Assembly: GCA_001466705.2 (NCBI GenBank)
Contig: LATX02000222.1
Location: 310,001 to 374,000, forward strand
Reading direction: 5' to 3'
From: Moniliophthora roreri
Taxonomy: Eukaryota > Basidiomycota > Agaricomycetes > Agaricales > Marasmiaceae
DNA: 64,000 nt
The translations under genes and the position numbers were made by a program. This document shows, piece by piece, positions 25,123 through 35,910 of the stretch. A model generated the notes under the pieces. It did not search any database, had not been told where the DNA came from, and worked only from the letters and a program-made list of their open reading frames with translations. Numbering within the stretch: the stretch's first letter is position 1; each line of letters opens with the position of its first letter.

Positions 25123-25700
25123 GACTTGGTTGTCCTTGGTGTGTAGCTTTGTAGGGGTACTAAAAGTAGAAGAAGCTGCTGGGTTGGCGTGTGTTGTCTG
25201 TAGTCTCAGCCTGTCTTTACCATATCGCTTTGCTGTCGAGTACTTAAGTATAGTCTCTTTTATTTCTCTTCTTCTGGCGTTCATTCTTGCTTTCTTTCTT
25301 TCTTCCTTTTGTTGATTTTCTACGACCTTCACCCTTCTTGGAGATTTCTGATATTGCAATTTTTTTTCTTTTCCTTACAATAGTCGATAGATTCTGAACG
25401 AGAAGAGTATATGTAAGTTACACATATATTGGATGTGAGCAGGATGCGATGTGGCAGAGGGCCGGATATCCGGATCCGCGAGGGGCAACCGCAGTGCACG
25501 GCTAGCTGGCGGCTAGTCTGTTACTCCATTCTCAGCTGATGCTCTCTCATGTTACACTTTGCAGCTCTTTGCTCAGGAATTTCTAACCAAGTTCCGTAAA
25601 ATCATTTGCCGATTCCCAGCCCAAAACTTATAAAACCCCTCAGGTTTGACATTCATGTCCCCGAGGTTCTTCCATTCCCTTCCCCTTCACCCAAATCCCG
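25123..25700. other. R3H gene 3' region and xylulokinase promoter
   Basis: Pyrimidine-rich downstream sequence of the R3H gene (25255-25375), then the xylulokinase promoter with a TATA box at 25629-25635. Confidence 0.5.
25629..25635 (+). promoter_or_regulatory. TATA box of xylulokinase gene
   Basis: TATAAAA, 66 bases before the xylulokinase ATG. Confidence 0.55.
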
Positions 25701-27537
25701 ATGGCTCCTACTTTCCTTGGATTTGATTTATCGACCCAACAACTCAAGGCCGTTCTCGTCAACGAAGACACCTCGATAGCTCACGAATCTGCTGTCCATT
25801 TCGACAATGATCTCCCGAGCTACGGGACGGTGAACGGTGCAATCAAGGGCCCAGATGAAGGAGAGGTTACTTCTCCTGTTGCAATGTGGCTTGATGCATT
25901 CGATTTGTTGATGGAAAGGATGAACAAGTCCGGGGTTGATTTTTCGTCCATCGCCGCGATTTCCGGGGCTGGACAGGTATGGGTTCTAGCATGCGGGTGC
26001 ACGAAGTATAGGTCGCTAATTCATCGCGTCGACAGCAACACGGATCTGTGTATTGGTCTGGTCAAGCTGAAAAGCTATTGGGATCCCTCGATACTTGGAA
26101 GAACTTGTCTTCCCAGTTGTCTCCAGAGGCATTTTCGTATCAGAAGGCGCCTATTTGGCAAGACTCGTCTACAACGAGGGAGTGCCACGAAATCGAGGAA
26201 GCCATTGGAGGTCCTCAAGCACTGGCCGATATCTCTGGTAGTCGTGCGTACCATAGGTTCACAGGCACTCAGATTGCTAGGGTAGGTCTTTTCCCATGTT
26301 TATTTTTTTCCTCGATGCTTCGACTTCTCTTGTCTCAGATTCGCCGACTCTTCCCGGATGTTTACACGGGAACATCCCGTATTTCTCTCGTTTCTTCTTT
26401 CATTCCTTCTCTGTTCCTCGGCAAAATTGCGCCAATAGAAATATCGGATGCAAGCGGGATGAATTTGATGGACGTTTTGAACTGCAAGTGGAACGACAGG
26501 TTGCTGGACATTTGTGGCGGACCGGAACTCAGAGCGAAGCTCGGGCCAGATCCGGTGGCCGGTGGTACTTGCTTGGGTACCATCAGTAATTGGTGGGTGG
26601 AGCGCTATGGATTCAATCAAGGTATGTGGGAGTTGTCTATTTTGGACCTGGCGAGCTTCCTGATGATGCCGGACCTATTACAGACTGCATTATCGCACCG
26701 TTCACGGGAGATAACCCTGCCACTGTAGTCGCGTTGTCGTTCCCAGGTGACGCCCTGTTGTCTCTCGGAACATCGACGACCTTCTTGTTGTCTATTCCTC
26801 CCGCTGATACTCCACCAAAGAGATTCACGACTTCTCATCTGCTCTCTCACCCGACCTCGCCTCCTGATGCCACCATCGCCATGCTCTGTTACAAGAACGG
26901 TGCTTTAGCTCGGGAACAGGTCCGTGACGAATATGCGGAGAAGGATTGGGGTAAATACAATACCCTCGTCGAATCGACCAAACCGGGCGCTGGTGGTTAC
27001 TTGGGAATTTATTTCCCGCTGCCCGAGATTATTCCTCCTGGTGTCAAGGGTAACTTTTTCTTCAACACTTGCACTGGTGGCGCTCCGGCTAAAGTGGAAG
27101 AGAGCAATGTCCCACGGGAAGCTCATCCCAGGATGATTCTGGAATCGCAGTTCCTCTCTATCAAGTCGCGTATTGCCGCGATTCTTCCTCCTGATGCGCC
27201 TCCTTTGCAGCGCTTAGTCGTCACGGGTGGCTCTTCGTCCAACCAGACCATTCGCCAGCTTGCTGCTGATCTTTTCAACATGAAGGTCTACGTCAGCGCG
27301 ACCAAGGAGGCAGCTGGAATGGGTGGTGCGCTCTTGGCCAAGTTTGCTTGGTGGAGGCAAAATGGGAATGAAGATGGCTCATTTGAAGAAATGAGTGCGG
27401 AAAGTGGAAGTGGGCCGATGAACTTCAAGTGTGTGGCTGAACCAAAGATGGCTCCAGAGATTTATGAGGCGTTGATTGAGCCATATAGAGCTTGTGAAGA
27501 GGATGTTGTTCGTTCTTGGGCTGCGCAGAGTGCTTGA
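25701..27537 (+). CDS. XKS1: D-xylulose kinase
   Basis: FGGY-family sugar kinase that phosphorylates D-xylulose to xylulose 5-phosphate, the entry point of pentose catabolism into the pentose phosphate pathway. The N-terminal ATP-binding signature is FLGFDLSTQQLKAVLV. Then come ISGAGQ joined across an intron to QHGSVYW, FSYQKAPIWQDSSTTREC, YHRFTGTQIAR, ISDASGMNLMDV, the glycine-rich LSLGTSTTFLLS, CYKNGALAREQVRDEY, and the C-terminal FGGY-type block VVTGGSSSNQTIRQLAADLF. AAGMGGALLAKFAW follows, and AQSA ends before TGA at 27535-27537. At least four introns are needed. Length (about 560 residues) fits fungal xylulokinases. The ATG at 25701 lies 66 bases after a TATAAAA. Confidence 0.93.
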
Positions 27538-27782
27538 TTTCTTCAAAAAGGGTTCAATGGTTTGCTTTAGGTTTGACATGGGTTTGCTATAGGTTTCATT
27601 AGGTTACCAGGTTACAGGATTGGTTTATAGACGATATCATATGTGAACTTTGGGGATATTGGGGGGAACACGAGAATTTGCCGTTGTATCTAGTGCTATT
27701 TAGATGCTATAGCTCTCCACTAAGCGAACGGCTTCGAATTTATGCGTAGACGGAAGCGCTCGTAGACTCGGAAGAAAATTCC

Positions 27783-29976
27783 ATGCTGAGAATCCTCACC
27801 TTCCTTCCTCGCTGTTCCATTGGTTCGTCATCACGTCCTGCTCGACTTCCTTTCTATCTTCAGCGGTACCGGATAGGACACATGGCCGATAATTCTCTTG
27901 GAGAGAAACGCGGCCTTGAAACCTCATCATCACCCAAACCTCCTTCCAAGCGCGTCAAATCTACCGCCGAGGAATCCATGCCCGACGGGAGCACATCTTC
28001 GGACAAGCCAGAAGCTGACGCGGAAATGACAGAGTCGAACCTTTCCAAGCCAGAAAATGGCCATGAGGAAACGGCAAAAGAGAAGGGGAAAGGAAAAGCC
28101 AAGGGAAGGGAAAAGATGAAACGGGACGCTCGGAAACGACAGGAGGAACGTCCTCCGAGAGATCCTGATGAACCCAGGGAGCCCCGTCTACCCAAGAGGC
28201 AGACAGCGATCCTCATGGGATTTTGTGGGTCGAGTTATCATGGAATGCAGTAGTATGTTGACCTCTTCTTCGGTCATTAAATGGTACTCATTTTCGATCG
28301 AATAGTCAGAATATAAAGTCCATGCAAGGGCTTCCCGAGCAACGAACGATAGAAGGAGAGTTATTCAAGGCTTTGGTAACTGCTGGTGCTGTTTCCAAGG
28401 ACAATGCGGACGACCCAGTGAAGGTGCATCATTATCTTTCATCTTGTGAGTTCCTTCTGACATGACTCACAGGTCAGTTTTGCAAGAGCAGCCCGGACAG
28501 ATGCAGGTGTACACGCAGTAGGAAACGTTGTATCCATGAAGATGATTACAGAAGTTCCTGGCATCGATAATATGCTCGATCGACTGAACGAATTACTGCC
28601 TCCAGAAATTCGCGTGTGGGATCTTGTAGGTACTACTCATCGCCAAGTCAGAATTTGCACGACACTCACGCCCTTTTCTACTTATAGCAACGCGTACAGA
28701 ACTCATTCAATGCCAGATCGTAAGTTGTACAGTCCATCAGATACTTACGAGTTGCTTTAACCTTTGCTCCTGCTGCGTGCAGGCAATGCGATGGCCGAAA
28801 ATATACCTACTTCTTCCCCTCCTATCTCCTCATTCCCCCAAAACCTAGCAGCGCCCTTGATCGTGCATTTAAAGACTACGCAACATCCATATCTCGAGAA
28901 GTCACCTACACTTCCGACCCATTCTGGAATGTTCCCAATGCAGAAACCAGTGCTGCTGATGAAGATTTTACACGAAAGCGTGCCTGGAGAGCTACCCCAG
29001 CGCATGTAGAACGTCTACGTGAGATCGTCAAGAGGTTTGAAAGAACTCATAATTTTCACAACTTTACGGTAGCTCAAGATCAGAAGGATAAGTCGAATCT
29101 GAGGTTTATGAAGAAGATCGAGGTAAGAAGTCTTTCTCTTCTTTCTGGAGATTACTGCGGAGATTTGACGACGAACCAGGTTGATGAACCAGCTGTTTAT
29201 GGCGAGACGGAGTGGATAGCGGTTCATCTGGATGGACAGAGTTTTATGCTTCATCAAGTAGGCTTTCCCCTGTTCATTTCGGGTGTACGGTACTGATTAT
29301 GAGATCCAGATTGTGAGCTCCTCATCGTTGTTGTTGAGCGTCTCTTATGAAGCTTCTAGCGTAAAATGACGTTTGCCCTGGTAATGATTTGTAGGACTGG
29401 GACGCCTTCCAGCGTAATCGATCGAGTAAGAAGATTCAGCTTTTCATTGACCTGCTGCTCACATGTTTGCGCTTACAGTTATATGAACTGACTCGTGTTC
29501 ATATTCCCAAAATGCCCGCTCTGGGTCTACTCCTCGAATACCCCATCTTCGATGTCTACAACAAAAAAATTGCTGCGGCTAATGAAAAATTGGATGATGA
29601 TCCTTCAGATCCAAATTTTCGACTGCCTTTGAATTTCGACAAGTATTCGGAGCAGATGAAGGATTTTAGGCAAAAGTTCATCTACGACCGGATGAGGTCG
29701 ATAGAAGATCGGAAGGGATTGTACGACGCATGGGTGCGTTCTGTGGATGCTTACGGCGGACCAGATCTATTGTATTTGAACCCCGAGGGTATGATTCCTG
29801 ACGTGTCAAAGATAGAAAGGGGAGAGAAGAGGAGTAAACCATTCAGGGAATCAAGGGTGTTCAACCGGACGACGTTTGCGGCGGACGATAACCAAAAGCT
29901 GACAGCAGAAGAGGTTGATGTTGTCGAGGACGAGAAACTCTTGAGTAAGAAGGAAATGCAGGAAGCTGAGGGGTAA
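27783..29976 (+). CDS. PUS1: tRNA pseudouridine synthase Pus1
   Basis: TruA-type pseudouridine synthase modifying several tRNA positions and other RNAs. Residues 1-33 ([20 protein letters not shown] onward) are basic and hydroxylated without acids, like a mitochondrial presequence, followed by a second Met34 (27882). Then comes a long charged, Lys-rich disordered stretch with nuclear-localisation-like PPSKRVKS and [20 protein letters not shown]. The catalytic domain starts [15 protein letters not shown], with the catalytic aspartate in [20 protein letters not shown]. Next are [38 protein letters not shown] and [16 protein letters not shown] roughly 150-residue C-terminal extension ends KKEMQEAEG with TAA at 29974-29976. 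About eight introns. The convergent RPB4 stop lies only 45 bases away. Confidence 0.92.
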
Positions 29977-30021
29977 ACGCCGATGTATTGCAGCGATCTG
30001 TACAAAAACCAACAGCAAATG

Positions 30022-30626
30022 TTATGTCTGGAATTTGCGCATTGTTTGGATTTCGTCTAGTAGTGCCTGTAAACGATCGTCGTCGAGCTTCACCAGACTA
30101 ATGGGGGCACTAAGTATTGGCATCGTGAAGACAAGCATGAGGAATACCTCGGAATAACACTCTTCGCTTCTTCCGCATCTGCCGGGCATAAGTTGGCTAT
30201 CTGGGCCGTTTCGAATTGGGTCAGTGCTGGTTCTCTTCGTAAGGTCCTGCGGCAATTATTCAGAATGAGATTCGCAGACAATCCCTTGCTACTCACTCTC
30301 GAACTGCACTGGCCGAGTCGGTTGTGTTGAATTTGGTGAACGTCTTCACATATTCAAGGGTTTTGTTGTACACCCTGAACAGAAATGTCAGGTACATTAA
30401 GGACCCTTGAGTGCCACATCATACGCAGTATCTGGGGCATCCTTATCTCGATTCTCCAGCAGATACTTGACTTCTGAGATAAGCAGACAACCGGCATTGT
30501 TGAACTCTGTAAGCGAAAGTCAGCCAAACTACTTGAAGTATATTATATATTCGCACCTGGTCCCAATTTCAGAGCAGCAGCATCCTCATCTTCTGCATTT
30601 GGCCGATGTCGAAGTCTTGTAGTCAT
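30022..30626 (-). CDS. RPB4: DNA-directed RNA polymerase II subunit RPB4
   Basis: Stalk subunit of RNA polymerase II that works with RPB7 in initiation, mRNA export and decay. Exons read MTTRLRHRPNAEDEDAAALK with LGP, then EFNNAGCLLISEVKYLLENR, VYNKTLEYVKTFTKFNTTDS, the HRDC-like TLRREPALTQFETAQIANLC, PADAEEAKSVIPR and LVKLDDDRLQALLDEIQTMR ending KFQT. Four introns of about 50-70 bases interrupt it and the protein is about 140 residues, typical for RPB4. The start at 30626 is 127 bases from the RPN6 start on the other strand. Identification by these blocks is near certain. Confidence 0.95.
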
Positions 30627-30753
30627 CCGAGGTAACGAATGAACGAAGTCGACGGGGGGAAAATGAGCACGATCGCTAAATGGGTTCCCACGATCTCGAC
30701 GCGTGTCCCCCTCAAATCTCCTTCTCCTGCTCCCATATTTGAACCTTTCCCCA
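30627..30753. promoter_or_regulatory. Shared RPB4/RPN6 divergent promoter
   Basis: Only 127 bases separate the two start codons, so both promoters must lie in or overlap this stretch. It is TATA-less and contains an ACGCGT at 30699-30704 and pyrimidine-rich sequence before the RPN6 ATG. Confidence 0.7.
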
Positions 30754-32562
30754 ATGTCGACGACAGAGAAATTACTCGCAGATGCTGATGCCGCCGCGAA
30801 GACAGACATCAAGCGTGCAGAGTCGCTGTATAAACAAATATTGGCAACACCGAAACCATCACCGAATGAAGGCGAGGAGCGATTGGCGCAGACCATGAGA
30901 GATCAGGAGACTGCGCTGGTGAATCTCGGGCAGCTATATAGGGATCAGAAGTAAGCATGGCTCTATATCCTATGGAAATTAGACTAATTGATTGCAGGAA
31001 CGCTAAAGGTGTAGCAGATATAATAACACAATCCCGGACTTTCATGTCCTCTTCTGCTAAAGCAAAGACTGCGAAGCTCAGTTAGTGGCGCGCTTATTGC
31101 ACTCTCTGAACCTCGACTGATCCCTTGATGTTCAGTCCGAACCCTTCTCGATTACTTCAACTCCATCCCGAACAGTCAGGACGTCCAAATGGCTACCCTC
31201 ACGGAAAACATTGAATGGGCCAAGAAGGAGAAGCGTATCTTCTTGAAACACAATCTGGAGACGAGATTAGCTGGCTTGTAAGCTCATCCATTGCGTCTGA
31301 AGTTTGCCCAAACCGACGATAAATCCAGGCAGCTCGAAGTCCAGCAGTTCAAGCAGGCACTTACACTTATCGATTCTCTTCTTACTGAATTACGACGACT
31401 GGACGACAAGATGATCCTTACAGAAGTTCACCTGCTAGAGAGCCGAGTTTACAGAGGGATTGGAAACCTTGCAAAGGCTAAAGTAGGTCATTCTCCGCTT
31501 GTTTTACCACCGCTCAACAACATTCCCTTCAGGCGGCTCTTACATCTTCTCGCACAGCTGCAAACTCAATATACTGCCCGCCGCATCTACAAGCCGCGTT
31601 AGACCTGCAATCAGGTATGTTTGCTGTCGTATCTGTTAATATACGATCTCACCTTGTGCATAGGTATTCTGCACGCTGAAGACAAGGATTACACTACGGC
31701 CTACTCCTACTTCTACGAGGCTTTCGAGAACTTCTCTTCCCAAGGTGACGATGATGGCAAGGCACTCGGTGCCCTGAAATACATGCTTCTGTGCAAGGTC
31801 ATGCTGAACTTGGTCAGCGGATTGTTCGTTTCACGATAGTTGATTGTTTATCTTGCTCCTTTGATAGCCTGAGGATGTCACTTCATTACTGTCCATCAAG
31901 CTGGCCGTGAAATACGCCCAGCTCAGAGAGGTAGAGAGTATGCGTGCTGTTGCTCGTGCGCATCAAGAACGGAATTTGGCTGACTTTGAGAAGGCGCTCA
32001 AAGATTACAAAAATGGTGCGTGTGTTGGCTATCAGAAGTGTTTATTTTGCATTGAAACCCGTCCTTAGAGCTCTCATCCGATCCAACAATCCGTTCTCAC
32101 TTGTCAGATCTCTACGATGCGCTACTTCAACAAAACTTGCTAAGAATCATCGAACCTTACTCGGTGGTAGAACTGGAGTTCATCGCCGAGTCCGTGGGCC
32201 AAGGAAGACAGAGTGTCGAGACAAAGCAAGTTGAATGCATTGCTAAATATACAACACTATTGACATAGAATCCTCACAGACTTTCTCAGATGATTCTCGA
32301 TAAAGTGTTCCATGGTGTTCTTGATCAAGGTCGGGGGTGCTTGCTCGTGTTTGATGAGCCGAAACCGGATGTAAGTTCCTTACCCTCTCGTTGAGTTCAT
32401 CCACCGAACTTGCTGTGGCAGAATATGTATGGTACCGCTATCGAAACACTGGGAGAAGTCAGCAAAGTGGTCGAATCTCTTTACGCCAAGGTGAGGTTCT
32501 GGATAAATCTTTGTGGTCATTTTCAATTTACGACCCGCCAATAGACGGTCACAATTGCATGA
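30754..32562 (+). CDS. RPN6: 26S proteasome regulatory subunit RPN6
   Basis: PCI-domain subunit of the proteasome lid that clamps the 19S lid to the 20S core. Helical-repeat N-terminus: [96 protein letters not shown], and [20 protein letters not shown] followed by [16 protein letters not shown]. The PCI domain includes [27 protein letters not shown], and [20 protein letters not shown]; the helical tail ends ESLYAKTVTIA at TGA 32560-32562. The ATG at 30754 ([14 protein letters not shown]) is the first in frame. Around nine short introns. Length about 420 residues, as in other fungi. Confidence 0.95.
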
Positions 32563-32753
32563 GGGTTGTCACATAAATACAACACTTGTAGTTCACTATG
32601 TACTTACTTGACTCAACCTTTCGAAAACAAGTGAATTTGAGACGCGTCGATCACATGAGAGCAATGGCATCAACCAAACGCGTGTGTGAGAAAATTACTT
32701 GAGCTTCCTTTCTTCTATTCTATTACCGACCTCCGAGCGACGACCTCGCCACC

Positions 32754-35229
32754 ATGTCAAGAACGAAGACATCATCCCAGTCCGGTCTTCGAACACTCAA
32801 GCGCGATTTCTCTGAAAACTCATTCGGAAGCCAGAGCCAGACCTCAAAGGGTAGTCGCGATGACCCTTTGACCATAGACTGGCCTCCATCGCCACCGAAA
32901 GCGGCAGCACCGAAGTTGACGGGGATGCAGCTCAGGATGAATGCTATTCGGGATGCGTTGAATGGGCAGACTAGTGTGTCTGGTACCAAGACCGCTCAAC
33001 CGCTGGAGGATTCGAAGAGCTCCAACAAACGATTGTCGGATTCTTCGTCGCGTTCGGATATGGATTCGGGTGAACCTGCAGCCAAGAAAAAGAGAGTATT
33101 GCCGTCTTCCTGGAGTGAAGACAACGGTCCTTCAACAAGCACTTCCAAAGTCACTGGTCCCATCAATAGGCAACAGCTATCGAAGGGCAAGATCACTGAA
33201 GCGCCACAGGCCGTGGCTAGTGGAAAGAGGATATCCAAAGTATTTTTAAGTCAGGAGCAATCACAGATACTCAAGCTTGTGGAGAGTGGGTTGAGTGTAT
33301 TCTACACAGGGAGTGCAGGTGAGCGGACAACGACCGTTTGCGCATACATGTGGCATTGATGAACCAACTACATAATAGGAACCGGAAAATCAGTTCTACT
33401 TCGTGAAATCATCAAGACTATGAGGAAGAAACATGCAAAATCTATGGATGCTGTTGCTATTACTGCGTCGACGGGTGAGCTTCTCGCTGTGTCGTGATTG
33501 TGCAAATACTCATTTTCACTACGTTCAGGTATTGCTGCTTGCAATATTGGAGGAGTAACCATTCACTCCTTTGCTGGGATTGGTCTCGGGCTCGAACCGC
33601 CCCAAGAGTTGGCTACGAAGATCAGGAAAAACAAGAAGGCAAATACGAGATGGCTAAGAACAAAAGTTCTCATCATTGATGAAGGTGCATATGCTGCCTT
33701 GTTGCTGTTGACTTATCTAACTTCTTTTCAGTCTCGATGGTTGACGGAGACCTATTCGACAAGTTATGTGAAGTCGGAAGCATCTTGCGCAAAAATACAG
33801 CACCATTTGGAGGCATTCAAGTACGCGAACGTCATCATCGTCTCTAAGCCACAGGTCCAACAAAGGTCTTTTACAGGTTATTGTTACAGGTGACTTCTTC
33901 CAATTACCACCCGTTACGAAAGGTGGTCCCTCGACTGTCAAGTTCGCTTTTGAGGCTCAACATTGGTCAAGATCCATACAACGAACGTTTAACCTCACGA
34001 AAGTCTTCCGACAGACTGACCAAGGTGGGTGGAGCTCCGCTTTCTGTCCATCAATACGATTCTGAGGAAAGACATGCAGAATTTGTCGACATGCTGAATG
34101 AAATGCGTTTTGGACGATTATCGTCGAGGTCTATTCAGAAGTTCAAGTCCTTGTCTAGAGAGATACATTACGATGACGGCCTGGGTCCGACCGAATTGTG
34201 AATACTACATACTACGCAGTCTGTCTCTTTACTCACATTCAACACACAGGTTTCCTCGCCGCGAAGACGTAGATCGCTCAAATAGCACACGACTCAACTG
34301 TCTTCAAGGAGAGGAAGAGATGCCATATCGGGCCATTGACAGCGGTACAGCGGAGCCGCAGCAGCGAGAGAAGCTGCTTAGCAACTTCATGGCACCTCAG
34401 CTGCTTGTTCTAAGAAAGGCCGCACAGGTACTGGTTTCACAGTATCTTGCTCTTTCATTCTCCGCTCAATAGTTCGCCTTAGGTCATGTTGATCAAGAAC
34501 CTTGACGAGACGCTCGTCAACGGTTCTATGGGTCGCGTCGTGCGATTCTGCGACCCTGCGGTCTATGGCACCGAGAACGACGTGGACACCTTCACAATGT
34601 CCAAGGACAAGCCACCATCGAGTGCGGGTGCCAACTCAAAGGCACCAAAGGGATCCGCCTCGAAGGTTGGACAAACACGATACCCAGTTATCGAGTTTAT
34701 CATACCCCACGGAGGCCGGAGAGAAGTTATGATTGTACCGGAAGCTTTCAAAGTGGAACTGCCCAGTGGCGAAATTCAGGCTTCTAGAACTCAGGTAAGT
34801 CAGCGTCGTCGGTGATGATTTCGATCCATTAGTTCATTGATGCTTGGATTCTCATCTAGTTCCCCTTGATTCTTGCCTGGGCAATGTCTATTCACAAGTC
34901 GCAAGGTCAGACCTTGGAACGAGTCAAAGTTGACCTCGGGAAAGTCTTTGAGAAAGGTACCTTACCTTGTGTCCGCCTCACTTGCCGTCACTAATTCTTT
35001 TTATCCAAGGTCAAGCTTATGTCGCCCTTTCTCGTGCCATCTCTCTGGATGGCTTACAAGTCCTCCACTTCGACGCTTCTAAAGTGAGCAAACATTCTCC
35101 TTTTTGTTCCCTCACAAAATGAACCACGTGTTGCAGGTCAACGCACATCCCAAAGTTGCTCAGTGGAGTCAATCCTTGGAAACTCTCAAGTTCGAGGGAG
35201 ACGATGATGAAGCCAGCTGGACGCTGTGA
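32754..35229 (+). CDS. PIF1: PIF1 family 5'-3' DNA helicase
   Basis: Superfamily 1B helicase acting at telomeres, G-quadruplexes, mitochondrial DNA and in break-induced replication. A Ser/Lys-rich disordered N-terminus of about 165 residues contains the basic [10 protein letters not shown]. Helicase motifs in order: [20 protein letters not shown], motif I YTGSAGTGKS split by an intron after GSAG, motif Ia [20 protein letters not shown], motif II VLIIDE joined to [12 protein letters not shown], motif [16 protein letters not shown], the PIF1 signature region [20 protein letters not shown] with [27 protein letters not shown], motif [21 protein letters not shown] and motif [12 protein letters not shown]. 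It ends DDDEASWTL at 35229. Eight or more introns. The neighbouring convergent gene encodes POL32, a functional partner. Confidence 0.94.
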
Positions 35230-35910
35230 AAACTCTGATTCTTCCCATTCTCAACCTGTTCTGTTTCTTGCCCAAGCATCATCATCCAGTCATTCTAACT
35301 TATTTGCTTCACTACCCGACGTCATTTCTAACCCTTATACTTCCTTCTCAATTCACTTGCTACAAGTTGTTATAACAGACTTCTCTCCTCATGCTTATGT
35401 CTCATAGTGACACATGGTTCTATGGCTTCGTCCCACTCTTACATGCAGTTAGGTTACAATGTACAACCAGTTCCGTTACCCTTCGGTCGGTGCTTTTCAT
35501 CCTTGCCTCCCTCGTTTGAGCATAGTGCGCTGTGCAAATATTGTGGGACTCTGGTGGGTGTCGCACGGTGAATTCTCGCCCTTATCGCTTTAGTTCTGGT
35601 CTGTGGATTCATTACCAAGTCCAGGTGCTATGGCTCGTAGAGGACAATTACCACCCTGACGGGTTCATGGAAACTTCAATTTCTCATCATGCAGTTGCGA
35701 TCGGTATCCATAATGACAGGAATGACAGTCAGGATTTTTTAGCAACTCCACACGGATCATTGCTTCACCAGCGGTGATATCGGGGACACCTCGCGTTTCT
35801 TGACGCAAAGCACTAGCAAACGGACACTCAAAATGCACCCAAATTGTGTAAGAATGTTATTGCATCAAACCTTTCTGCAAATATGACAATCGTTAATCAG
35901 TTAATATATC
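35230..35910. other. Convergent intergenic region between PIF1 and POL32
   Basis: Holds both 3' UTRs. Open frames here are short and not recognisable; nothing else is seen. Confidence 0.5.
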
